This document shows positions 14,659 to 22,757 of a stretch of 32,193 bases of DNA, in pieces. Position numbers and translations under genes: made by a program. The notes below the pieces were generated by a model. It ran no database searches. It saw only the letters and a list, made by a program, of their open reading frames with translations, and had not been told where the DNA came from. The stretch's first letter is position 1, and each line of letters opens with the position of its first letter. The stretch comes from Gammaproteobacteria bacterium (GTDB lineage: Bacteria; Pseudomonadota; Gammaproteobacteria; Steroidobacterales; Rariloculaceae): NCBI GenBank assembly GCA_029864465.1, contig JAOTTJ010000006.1:1-32193 (forward strand). The letters run 5' to 3'.

Positions 14659-15579
14659 ATGAAAGAAAAGATCAAGCGAGTCCTGGTGGCGCTCAAACCC
14701 TGGCAGGGCGGGACGCCGCTGTCCGTTTACCATGCGCGCTTCCTGGCCGAGAATCTCGGCGCCGAGCTGCGGTTGTTGAGCTGCGTCTTCGAGCCGGAGA
14801 TCTCGCTCGGCGTTTTCAACGAAGAGCCCGAGGCTGCGGCTGCGCAGGTCGGGCTGGTCGAGTCCGAACGCAGCGTGCTGGCGGATCTTGCCGCATCGCT
14901 GGCCGACTGGGGCATCTACGCCCAGGTCGAGGTGCGCTGGGGTTACCCGGCTGAGGAGGTCGTTCTCGCCGAGATCGAGAGCTGGCAGGCGGATCTGCTC
15001 GTCGTCGGCACGCATCAAGCCGGATCCAGGCCGTATACGCGGCTTGCCCAAGTCGATTGGCAGCTGATGCGTAGCTGCCCCTGCCCGATGCTCCTCGCGC
15101 GCGACCCGCAGTTCGAGGGATACACGAAGGTGCTCGCGGCCGTCGATCCGCTCCACCGCCATGCCGAGCCGTCCGGGCTGGATCAGAGCGTTCTCGAAGC
15201 CGCGTCTCTGCTCGCCAAGGCTTCGGAATCAGAGCTGCTCGTCGCCCATGTGCATCCCGATCCCCAAGACTATGCGTTGGCCTCCGCCGTCGAGGTGTTG
15301 CCGGGCGTCTATTACGGCAACGAAAATATCGAGGATGTGCACAGAAAAGCGCTTATGGAGCTCGTCGAAAACTTCGGAATCAGGCGTTCGCAGGTTCTGT
15401 TGACGTCGGGAGATCCAGCCGAGCAGCTCGGCAATTTGATTGTCGAGAATGACGTTGATCTCGTCGTCCTCGGTGCGCTCAAGCGCGGCAGGCTCGAGCA
15501 ATGGCTGCTGGGCAGCACGGCGGAGCGAGTCGTCGCGGAGGTTAGCTGCGATGTCCTATTGATCAAGCCAGAAGCTTGA
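14659..15579 (+). CDS. tandem-domain universal stress protein, UspE-like
   Basis: The product is 306 aa with two USP folds, about 1-150 and 155-306. The first domain ends VVGTHQAGSR...DWQLMRSCPCPMLLARD, very like the first half of E. coli UspE, and lacks the nucleotide-binding Gly loop. The second ends VVLGALKRGRLEQWLLGSTAERVV, close to the G-2x-G-9x-G-(S/T) ATP-binding motif. USPs are cytoplasmic proteins that help survival in growth arrest and oxygen or nutrient stress. This gene starts a + strand unit with the site-2 protease (25 nt downstream) and the DUF3775 gene. I see no strong Shine-Dalgarno sequence and no clear FNR/Anr box in the 200 bp upstream. Confidence 0.9.
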   Translation: MKEKIKRVLVALKPWQGGTPLSVYHARFLAENLGAELRLLSCVFEPEISLGVFNEEPEAAAAQVGLVESERSVLADLAASLADWGIYAQVEVRWGYPAEEVVLAEIESWQADLLVVGTHQAGSRPYTRLAQVDWQLMRSCPCPMLLARDPQFEGYTKVLAAVDPLHRHAEPSGLDQSVLEAASLLAKASESELLVAHVHPDPQDYALASAVEVLPGVYYGNENIEDVHRKALMELVENFGIRRSQVLLTSGDPAEQLGNLIVENDVDLVVLGALKRGRLEQWLLGSTAERVVAEVSCDVLLIKPEA

Positions 15580-15604
15580 TCGGCGCCGGTGCGGTTAGCG
15601 GGTA

Positions 15605-16783
15605 ATGCGCGGCAAGGGGCTCAGACTCGGCGAAGTGCACGGTATCGAGATCCGGCTCGACCTCAGCGTCGCAATTATCTTCTTTCTTGTCGTTTACAGC
15701 CTCGGTGCGGGATTGTTTCCGCAATGGCACGGTGATTGGAGTCCGGGGCTCAGCTGGGCGACGGCCCTAGCGGCCGCATTGCTGTTTTTCGCGTCATTGC
15801 TTGCGCATGAGCTCGCGCACTCGATCATGGCGCAACGCCATGGCATCGTCGTGCCGCGCATCACGTTGTTCGTCTTCGGTGGCGTTTCGGAGCTCGAGAC
15901 AGAACCGCGTACGCCGAGCATGGAGTTCAGCATCGCGATCGTCGGGCCGCTGACGAGCTTGGCGCTTGGCTTGCTGTTTGCGATTCTCGGACTCGATCTC
16001 GCCGGTGCCGGCTTTCTCGACGAGCTCCAGGCCGACCCAGAAGCCGCGATGGCTTCGCTCGGGCCGGTGGCGACGCTGCTGATGTGGCTCGGCCCGGTCA
16101 ATCTCATGCTCGCGATCTTCAATCTCGTGCCGGGCTTCCCGCTCGACGGCGGGCGCGTACTCAGAGCTGCTCTGTGGTGGCTCGGCGGGGATCTGCGGCG
16201 CGCGACGCAGAGAGCGTCTCAGGTCGGTAGCGGCTTCGCTTGGGCGCTCATGGCCTGGGGGGCATGGGAGGCGCTCGGGGGCGCTGTTATCCAGGGGTTG
16301 TGGCTCCTGTTGATCGGCTGGTTTCTGAACAACGCCGCGCGCGCGAGTTATCTGCAGCTGTTGCTGGTGCAGGCAATGGAGTCGCTCGAGGTCGCCGACC
16401 TCATGCGAACGCGTTTCGAGAGCATTCAAGCCGACGCCCCGTTGCAGGATTTCATCGACGACAAGTTGTTGCGCAGTGATCAGGTCGCGTGGCCCGTCCT
16501 CGAAGGCGGGCATCCCGTCGGGCTCATCGGCCTCGACTCCATTCGTGCCCGCCTCAAGGAGGAAGCGCAGCCCCGAACCGTCGCAGAGGCCATGGGCGGC
16601 ATCCACGAGTCCGTTTCGCCGCATCTACGTGGCCGCGAGGCGTTGCAGCTGTTGCTCGAGTCGCGGCGTGATCCCATTCCCGTTCTCGAAGCGGGCCGGC
16701 TCGTGGGGCTCCTGTATCATGCCGACCTCATGCGCTGGTTGGCGCTCCACGAGATCGAGACCCGACAGAGAATTCATTTCTAA
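15605..16783 (+). CDS. site-2 protease family zinc metalloprotease with C-terminal CBS pair
   Basis: The product is 392 aa and is an intramembrane protease. The zinc-binding HELAH motif is at 68-72 within a membrane helix, and the third ligand lies in NLVPGFPLDGGR (Asp181). Membrane helices are predicted at about 20-37, 50-72, 108-130, 158-175 and 205-232. Two CBS domains follow at about 245-298 and 310-385; these sense adenine nucleotides in other proteins. The layout matches the bacterial S2P group with CBS domains (Rip3/SpoIVFB-like). Its substrate is unknown; membrane-bound anti-sigma factors are typical for the family, but none is visible here. It lies between the UspE-like and DUF3775 genes in one probable operon. 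Confidence 0.9.
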   Translation: MRGKGLRLGEVHGIEIRLDLSVAIIFFLVVYSLGAGLFPQWHGDWSPGLSWATALAAALLFFASLLAHELAHSIMAQRHGIVVPRITLFVFGGVSELETEPRTPSMEFSIAIVGPLTSLALGLLFAILGLDLAGAGFLDELQADPEAAMASLGPVATLLMWLGPVNLMLAIFNLVPGFPLDGGRVLRAALWWLGGDLRRATQRASQVGSGFAWALMAWGAWEALGGAVIQGLWLLLIGWFLNNAARASYLQLLLVQAMESLEVADLMRTRFESIQADAPLQDFIDDKLLRSDQVAWPVLEGGHPVGLIGLDSIRARLKEEAQPRTVAEAMGGIHESVSPHLRGREALQLLLESRRDPIPVLEAGRLVGLLYHADLMRWLALHEIETRQRIHF

Positions 16784-16798
16784 CGAAGAGATATAGCA

Positions 16799-17173
16799 AT
16801 GGACCTTAACCCGGATACAGTGCGTTTCATTATCGACAAAGCTCGTGAATTCCACGTCAAGGAAGAGGTGACGATACCCGAGGAGCCGTTGAGTCCTAGC
16901 GACGATTGGGCCAGACAGATACTCGCCGATCATGCCGATGACCCGTCGTATCAGGAGGTCAAGGCCACGATCGACGATCTCGAGCCCGACCAGCAGGTGA
17001 CCTTGGTGGCGCTGATGTGGCTCGGCCGCGGCGACTACGCCGCCGACGAGTGGGACAACGCCGTCGAGAATGCGCAGGATAGCTGGAACGAGCGAACGGC
17101 GGAGTATCTGCTCGGAACACCGCTCGTCGCCGATTATTTATCGGAAGGCCTCGATGAGCTCGGCTACGATTGA
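16799..17173 (+). CDS. DUF3775 domain protein
   Basis: The product is a 124-aa soluble acidic protein. Its start, LNPDTVRFIIDKAREFHVKE, followed by ADHADDPSYQEVKATIDDLEPDQQ and VALMWLGRGDY, matches the DUF3775 pattern. The role is unknown. It has no membrane segment or cysteine. The ATG has GAAGAGA about 8 nt upstream and follows the protease gene by 15 nt, so the two are probably co-transcribed. The 3' end converges on the USP-like gene 16 nt away. Confidence 0.82.
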   Translation: MDLNPDTVRFIIDKAREFHVKEEVTIPEEPLSPSDDWARQILADHADDPSYQEVKATIDDLEPDQQVTLVALMWLGRGDYAADEWDNAVENAQDSWNERTAEYLLGTPLVADYLSEGLDELGYD

Positions 17174-17189
17174 GCGGCCGATTCCGGCG

Positions 17190-18047
17190 TCAGTTTTTCG
17201 GGGCCGATCTCGCGATCATGATCGAGCAACGCGTGAGCCGCAGTAGCTCACGAACGAGACCCGCGTTGGACCGCGTAAGGTGCGCAGGGGCGACGAGCGC
17301 CCGCGCGTTGCCGGCCTGCGCGAGAAAGGCCAATGTATGCGCGCCGAGGCTCGCCGCACGTAAACGCTCGACTCTGACCACAGCGTCTCGGCTGTGCCGG
17401 CGCAGCGCAGCCTCGACTTCGGCCTCATGCGATTGCGATCGCTCGCCGAGTAGCACCGTAAGCGAACTATTGCCCGCACGCGCAAGGCTCGCTGCGGCTC
17501 GGCCACTCGTTTCCACATCGGCCGCCTCGTCAATGATCGCAAGCACGGTGCTGCCCGTCGTCCAGCCCTCGCGTGCGTAGAGCACGTTCGGTAAATCGGT
17601 GCGGCAAAGTTGCTCTAATTGACTGGCCCATATCGACGGCGCGCCAGTCGCAAGCTGGGCGAGTTCGATCACGAGCATCTCGGCGTCTGCGGCAGCAATG
17701 GCGAGCTCGCCGACGAGTTGCCCGCGTAGTGTCCTGAACGCGTGCGGCAGACCGAGGCGCGCGGCTTCTCGCTCAAAGATCCGCCTGATTGCGAGCGATT
17801 GGGCGTTCAGCTGGCGTTCGAGCTGCGTGAAGTCGAGCGGTCGCGCAGCGCCCGACAGCATGACCTCTGTGGCTAGGCGACTCTGCGCGTGTGCGAGCAG
17901 CTCGGTATCCTCAATAAATAGGCCCAGCAGCTTGCAGCTTTGCTCGATCGCGACGTCCCGAAGTAGCTCGAGGCCCGCGCTTCCGGGCGCCGCCGGGTCC
18001 AGCGCCACGATGATCGCGCGCCGCTTGTCGTCGGCGTCGATCAACAT
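17190..18047 (-). CDS. USP-like protein (two UspA-type folds, degenerate)
   Basis: The product is 285 aa. The N-terminus (RRAIIVALDPAAPGSAGLELL...CKLLGLFIEDTELL) has the alternating strand-helix pattern of UspA-type proteins. A second, weaker unit starts near residue 165 (GSTVLAIIDEAADVETSGRAA). Neither half has the ATP-binding Gly loop, so it would be a non-nucleotide USP relative or a regulatory partner. It follows the Lon-like protease gene by 17 nt on the same strand and is probably co-transcribed with it. I recognise the general family but cannot assign a function. Dimerisation with the UspE-like protein is possible but speculative. Confidence 0.6.
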   Translation of the reverse strand: MLIDADDKRRAIIVALDPAAPGSAGLELLRDVAIEQSCKLLGLFIEDTELLAHAQSRLATEVMLSGAARPLDFTQLERQLNAQSLAIRRIFEREAARLGLPHAFRTLRGQLVGELAIAAADAEMLVIELAQLATGAPSIWASQLEQLCRTDLPNVLYAREGWTTGSTVLAIIDEAADVETSGRAAASLARAGNSSLTVLLGERSQSHEAEVEAALRRHSRDAVVRVERLRAASLGAHTLAFLAQAGNARALVAPAHLTRSNAGLVRELLRLTRCSIMIARSAPKN

Positions 18048-18064
18048 GTCTGTGCGCGCGACAT

Positions 18065-20500
18065 CTACGTCGACTCCCCTTCGGATTCGGTCTCGTCCTT
18101 CTTGGCGTGGTCGAACTCCCGGCGCAGCTCTGCAAGCTCGATGAGCCGTTTTTCGACACGACCGTTGATGCTGTCCTCTGGAAACTGGCCTTCTTCATCC
18201 CGCTGACCTGCAGCGATACCGGTCAGCAGCGCGAGCGCCTCGTCGACTGTCGCGACGGGATAGATCGCAAACTGGCCGTTGCGTGCCGCCTCGACGACAT
18301 CGGCACGCAACATCAAGTGTTTGGCGTTGTCCGCAGGAATCAGAACACCTTGGTCACCTGTGAGTCCACGGGTCCTGCAGATGTCGAAAAATCCTTCGAT
18401 CTTTTCATTGACGCCGCCGATTACCTGAACTGTCCCATGTTGATTCATCGACCCGGTTACCGCGAGCGTCTGCCGAATCGGTGCATTTGCCAATGCGGAG
18501 AGCAGCGCACAGGTTTCGGCGATCGTTGCGCTGTCGCCCTCGACGCCACCGTAGCTCTGCTCGAATACCAGGCTCGCAGCGAAGGATAGCGGCGTCTCGG
18601 GAGCAAACGTCGCGCTGACGTAAGCGGATAAGATCAAGACGCCTTTGGAGTGTATCGGGCCGCCAAGCTCGGTTTCTCTCTCGATATCCACGATCTTGCC
18701 ATCGCCGATGCTGACGTTGGCCGTAATCTTCGACGGCTGACCGAAGGAAAATCGGCCCAGATCGATGACCGACAAGCCGTTCACTTGACCGACCCTCGTG
18801 CCTTGCGTGTCGATGAGAATGTCGTCGCGTTGAATCTCCTCGTGCATCTCCGAGCGCAGGCGGTCGAGACGATGAATTTGCGCGTCGATCGCTACCTGAA
18901 CGTGCTCGGCATGCACGGTATCGCTGTCTACCCGCCGTGCCCAGTAGTCGGACTCTCGAATGAGGTCGGAGACATCACGGAGCCGCGTGCTGAGTTTCTC
19001 GGCATCGCCCAGTAGTCGCGAGCTGTGCTCGATGATGCGCGCGACGGCGCGCGGAGTCAGAGGTAAGAGCCCTTCGCGCTGCGCGAGTGTCGCGATGAGT
19101 CTGCCGTAGAGCTGGATGTTGTCGTCTGTGCGGTCGATCCGGTTCTCGAAATCAGCCGCGACCTTGAAAAGTTCTTGGAAGTCCGGGTCGAGCTCGCAGA
19201 GGAGAAAATACAGGACACGGCTGCCGAGGAGGATGACCTTGCAGTCGAGCGGAATCGGGTCGGGCTCGAGCGACACCGTCGTTACGAGACTAAGCTGTTG
19301 CCCGAGCGACTCCATCCGGACAGCTTTCTCGAATAACGTGCGCTTCAGGGACGTCCAGGCATACGGCTCAGTGAGGAGCCGATCCGCGTCGAGAATCAGA
19401 AAGCCGCCATTGGCTTTGTGCAGCGCACCGGGCCGGATCATCGAAAAATCCGTGACCAGCGCGCCGAACTGGGGCACGTGCTCTATGCGACCGAGCAAGT
19501 TCTGATAAGTAGGGTTGCTTTCGTAGACGATCGGGACGCCACCGTCTTCCGGTTGCTCGACAACCACGTTGACCTGATAGCGCTGCAGTGAGCGAGACGG
19601 GTCGGCGCCGAACAATGTCTGCCGCGTTTCTTCGGGCTGGAAATCGGGCGCGTGCGCTAGCACGTCCTCGCGCATGTCCTCGAGGAATCGCAGCACCTCG
19701 GGAAACTTCCTATACGCTGCAGTCAGCTCGACGAACGGACCGCGTATTGCGAGCTCGGTGACCTCCCGGTCCAAGGTTCTGATTCGTTCTCGGCGCTGCT
19801 TGTGCCACTCGGGCAATTCTTCGATGTGCGCCCTGAGCTTCTCCGTCATGGCTTCCATGGCCGTGGTCGTGCGGTCTTTCTCCTTGTCCGAGAGCTTCTC
19901 GAAATCCTTGTCCGAGAGCAGCTTGCCAGTTCGCATCGGCGCGATTGCGAAGCCGTGCGGTGTCGGTACGAGGCTGACATCGTGTTGCTGTGCCTCCTGC
20001 TGCAGTGCTTCCATCGTCGCGCGGTGCTTTTCCTCGTACTCCTGCGTAATCTCGGCGACCTGATTACGATAGTGTTCGCTCTCGAAAGCAGCTGGTATTG
20101 CGGCGAGCAACTCATCGACGATGCTTGCCACGTCTTGCTTCAGCGTCGCACCTTTTCTGGCTGGCAGGCGCAGTGCGATAGGCTTGCGCTCGTCATTGAA
20201 ATTGTTGACGTAGCACCAATCCGACGGCGCGGCCTCGGTTCTCAGAGACTCGAGATATTCCTTGACGATACGGCGCTGGTGACTGCCGTCCGGTCCGAGA
20301 ACGAACAGGTTGTAGCCATCTCCGGTCATGCGAACGCCGAACTCAAGCGCCGACAATGCCCGCTGCTGGCCCACGGCGATATCGAGTTCAGCAAGCTCGG
20401 CGGTCGTGCCGAAGGCAAAGGCGCTCGCGTCACAGTGGTTGTAGAGCGACTCTGCGGCCAACGGCTGAGGACTGTTAATCGCTGGTATTTCTTTCGGCAC
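18065..20500 (-). CDS. Lon-like (S16) protease of the AAA_32 / LonB-LonC type
   Basis: The product is 811 aa. The C-terminal proteolytic domain has the Lon Ser-Lys dyad: Ser657 in GVEGDSATI and Lys700 in GGVNEKIEGF, 43 residues apart as in E. coli Lon (679 and 722). The start (PLAAESLYNHCDASAFAFGTT) and the middle block (NGGFLILDADRLLTEPYAW) match the AAA_32 domain family. Residues 69-76, where a Walker A would be, read GPDGSHQR, without the Lys and Ser/Thr, so ATP hydrolysis by this site is doubtful. A coiled-coil insert lies at about 120-250. It probably degrades unfolded or regulatory proteins during stress. It is the third gene of a - strand operon (CBS, kinase fusion, protease, USP-like). 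Confidence 0.88.
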   Translation of the reverse strand: MPKEIPAINSPQPLAAESLYNHCDASAFAFGTTAELAELDIAVGQQRALSALEFGVRMTGDGYNLFVLGPDGSHQRRIVKEYLESLRTEAAPSDWCYVNNFNDERKPIALRLPARKGATLKQDVASIVDELLAAIPAAFESEHYRNQVAEITQEYEEKHRATMEALQQEAQQHDVSLVPTPHGFAIAPMRTGKLLSDKDFEKLSDKEKDRTTTAMEAMTEKLRAHIEELPEWHKQRRERIRTLDREVTELAIRGPFVELTAAYRKFPEVLRFLEDMREDVLAHAPDFQPEETRQTLFGADPSRSLQRYQVNVVVEQPEDGGVPIVYESNPTYQNLLGRIEHVPQFGALVTDFSMIRPGALHKANGGFLILDADRLLTEPYAWTSLKRTLFEKAVRMESLGQQLSLVTTVSLEPDPIPLDCKVILLGSRVLYFLLCELDPDFQELFKVAADFENRIDRTDDNIQLYGRLIATLAQREGLLPLTPRAVARIIEHSSRLLGDAEKLSTRLRDVSDLIRESDYWARRVDSDTVHAEHVQVAIDAQIHRLDRLRSEMHEEIQRDDILIDTQGTRVGQVNGLSVIDLGRFSFGQPSKITANVSIGDGKIVDIERETELGGPIHSKGVLILSAYVSATFAPETPLSFAASLVFEQSYGGVEGDSATIAETCALLSALANAPIRQTLAVTGSMNQHGTVQVIGGVNEKIEGFFDICRTRGLTGDQGVLIPADNAKHLMLRADVVEAARNGQFAIYPVATVDEALALLTGIAAGQRDEEGQFPEDSINGRVEKRLIELAELRREFDHAKKDETESEGEST

Positions 20501-20571
20501 GGTCTAGCTCGAACGTTTCATCAGGTGGTTGCAGCATAGTACCAGTGTGGCGATGGGCTCGTGCACGGGGT

Positions 20572-22122
20572 TTATCGAACGGCCAGGATCTGCTCGAGAA
20601 CCCGTTGACTGTTCCGGATACCCTCCGTATCGATAACGACGGTTCGCCGCCGCTCGGTATCGGTGAGACAGTCGCTCGTCTCGAGTTGGTATTCCAGCAC
20701 ACTGATGTCAGCCTCGGAGACGTCCGCGCCCGCGGCTTGCCGTGCAGCGATCCGGTTGCGTAACGTCTCGGGCTCAGCCGCGCACTCGAGAATCACGAAA
20801 TCCGCCTCGGCCCGATTGGCGAGCTTCGCAAACAACTCGCGCTGCTCGCCGAGTAGAAATGCCGCGTCGACGATAACGTTTAGCCCGGCCCCAAGCCCAG
20901 TCTCGGCATGGCGCGCAAGCGTTGCGTATGTCAGAACCGACATGTCCTCAGCGTAGATACCGCCGGCAACGGGCGAGCCGCTGCGTTGGCGCTCCGAGAA
21001 TCCCGCAAGGCGTTTTCTCTCGACGTCGGATCGGAGCCTGATCGCGGGCAATGTCGGAATCAGATCCCCGCTCCAGGTGGTCTTGCCGCTGCCCGAGTAC
21101 CCGCGCGTGATCACGAGCAGCGGACGGTTCGTCACGACGAGATCGTCCGCTAGCGTGAGGTACGGACCTGCCTCTGTGGCCGGATTCAGGTCGTCAGTCT
21201 GAGCTGCCTTGATCGCGCGAACCTTGGCGCGTACGAGTGCCCGGTGAACGAGGTAGTAGCGCAGCACCGAGAGACCGTCGTAATCGCCCGTGATCTCGAG
21301 ATAACGATTCAAGAACGTGAACGCGAGATCCTTTGAGCCGTGGGCCACCAGATCCATGACGACGAAAGCCGCCTCATCGATGACGTCGATCCAGCGCAAT
21401 TCAGGATCGAACTCCAGTGCGTCGAACGGCAGAAGCCGATCGCGCCAGCGCACGAGATTTTCGAGGTGCAGATCGCCGTGGCCTTCCTTGATTGCGCCCG
21501 CTTGCTTGCGCTGCGTCAGTGCATTCCTCAGGCGCTTGCCTTGATCGCGCACGTATCGGTGCACGACGCTATCTGGCCCGAGGGTGGCCGGCACGGCTGC
21601 TGCGGTTTCGGCAAGATTCTTCTCGACCGATCTGATGATCGCCGCGGCCGCGCCATAGTCCGAATGAATCGGTGCCGCCGGCAACTGCGCATGAAACTCG
21701 CCGATGAGCTCCGCCAGTTCGGCTATCTCGGCCGATCTGACGGCTCCGTTTGCGATTTGTCGGTCGAGACGCGCGTCGGCGGGGAACTCGCGCATGCGGA
21801 CTGCGTAGTCGATCGCCGGCTCGTCATCCAGGATCGGATCGTCTCGAGTACCGCCGATCGAGACGACGTCGAGATAGATTTCAGGTGCGAGGCGACGGTT
21901 GAGCCGGATTTCTTCTTCGCAGTAGCGCCGTCGTGCATCTGCTGAACTGAAATCGAGAAACGGCAGTGTCACGGGTTTTTTGATCTTGAGCGCAATCTCT
22001 CCCGTCAACAGCACCCAGGAGATATGTGTCTCGACGAGCGTTACAGCCGTCACGCCTTTGCCGTGTCGATCCGGATTCAGTAACGCTTGGATCAGCGGAT
22101 CGATGGTCTCACGCGGGCCCAT
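20572..22122 (-). CDS. APH-like phosphotransferase fused to P-loop kinase
   Basis: The product is 516 aa with two domains. Residues about 25-300 follow the aminoglycoside-phosphotransferase fold: the ATP-side Lys region ALKIKKPVTLPFLDFSS (44-60), the catalytic loop HGDLHLEN at 215-222 (Asp217, Asn222), and a metal-site Asp region FDALEFDPELRWIDVIDE (233-250). Residues about 333-516 form a P-loop kinase with GYSGSGKTT at 341-349, resembling gluconate- or zeta-toxin-type kinases. Such fusions recur in bacterial stress loci but their substrate is not known to me. Resistance to aminoglycosides should not be assumed. The gene lies 24 nt after the CBS gene and 71 nt before the protease gene. Confidence 0.85.
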   Translation of the reverse strand: MGPRETIDPLIQALLNPDRHGKGVTAVTLVETHISWVLLTGEIALKIKKPVTLPFLDFSSADARRRYCEEEIRLNRRLAPEIYLDVVSIGGTRDDPILDDEPAIDYAVRMREFPADARLDRQIANGAVRSAEIAELAELIGEFHAQLPAAPIHSDYGAAAAIIRSVEKNLAETAAAVPATLGPDSVVHRYVRDQGKRLRNALTQRKQAGAIKEGHGDLHLENLVRWRDRLLPFDALEFDPELRWIDVIDEAAFVVMDLVAHGSKDLAFTFLNRYLEITGDYDGLSVLRYYLVHRALVRAKVRAIKAAQTDDLNPATEAGPYLTLADDLVVTNRPLLVITRGYSGSGKTTWSGDLIPTLPAIRLRSDVERKRLAGFSERQRSGSPVAGGIYAEDMSVLTYATLARHAETGLGAGLNVIVDAAFLLGEQRELFAKLANRAEADFVILECAAEPETLRNRIAARQAAGADVSEADISVLEYQLETSDCLTDTERRRTVVIDTEGIRNSQRVLEQILAVR

Positions 22123-22146
22123 CGGAGGTTCTGAGATAGGTGTTAG

Positions 22147-22596
22147 TCACTCTCTGAACGAACGTTCTCGCTCGATCTGTTTTGCGGAAATCTCAGCGAT
22201 GAAGCTCAGTTCCTTCGTTAGAATGCTCATGACGTCGTCCACGCTAAGCACGCCAAACAGCCCGCCATCGTCGTCGAGCACGGGGATGCGGCGCACACCT
22301 TTTATGCCCATGAAACGCAGTGTCTCGAATACGTCTGCGTCATGCGGCGCGGTCACGAGCGTGGCGCTCATGACGTCGCCGACATCGACCGTGCCGAGCG
22401 CTACTTCTTCTGCTAGAAGTTCGATGACGATGTCGCGATCGGTGACGATACCGAGCGGCTTCTCGATGCCGTCGGTGTGTTCGGTCACGATGATGTCGCC
22501 GATGTGATGCTTGCGCATCTCCCGGACGACTTCGAGGATCGAGGCATTCTTGGAAACCGTGATGACACTGCGGTTGCAGATTTCGCTGATCTTCAC
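22147..22596 (-). CDS. CBS-pair domain protein
   Basis: I place the start at GTG 22596, with GGAG (complement of 22605-22608) 8 nt upstream, giving 149 aa beginning with KISEICNRSV after the initiator. A longer frame to 22659 would add 21 residues not typical of CBS proteins. There are two CBS motifs at about 1-62 and 70-128: VITVSKNASILEVVREM with IVTDRDIVIELL, and ATLVTAPHDADVFETLRFM with RRIPVLDDDGGLFGVLSVDD. CBS pairs usually bind AMP, ATP or related nucleotides and sense energy state. It is the first gene of the - strand stress operon, so it may report cell energy to the kinase fusion and the protease; that link is inferred. Confidence 0.88.
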   Translation of the reverse strand: MKISEICNRSVITVSKNASILEVVREMRKHHIGDIIVTEHTDGIEKPLGIVTDRDIVIELLAEEVALGTVDVGDVMSATLVTAPHDADVFETLRFMGIKGVRRIPVLDDDGGLFGVLSVDDVMSILTKELSFIAEISAKQIERERSFRE

Positions 22597-22757
22597 TTTG
22601 GGTTCTCCAAAAAACCTGGTGGCTGACGCATAGGTCGGACGTGCCCTGCAGTCTGGCATAGCTTTTCGAGGCAGCGAATCTTGGATTCTACCTACCCGAA
22701 GCGCGGCGCAGCTTCTCGGATTGGCTCGTCACGAAGCGCCGACCGGGCTTCGACCAC

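Noticed and set aside
15794-16624. 276-aa open frame on the - strand opposite the site-2 protease gene
   Set aside because: It is Arg/Glu/Gln/His rich with no domain and lies fully inside a clear protease gene.
20572-22122. Aminoglycoside resistance gene
   Set aside because: The APH fold is present, but fusion to a P-loop kinase and the stress-operon setting point to another substrate.
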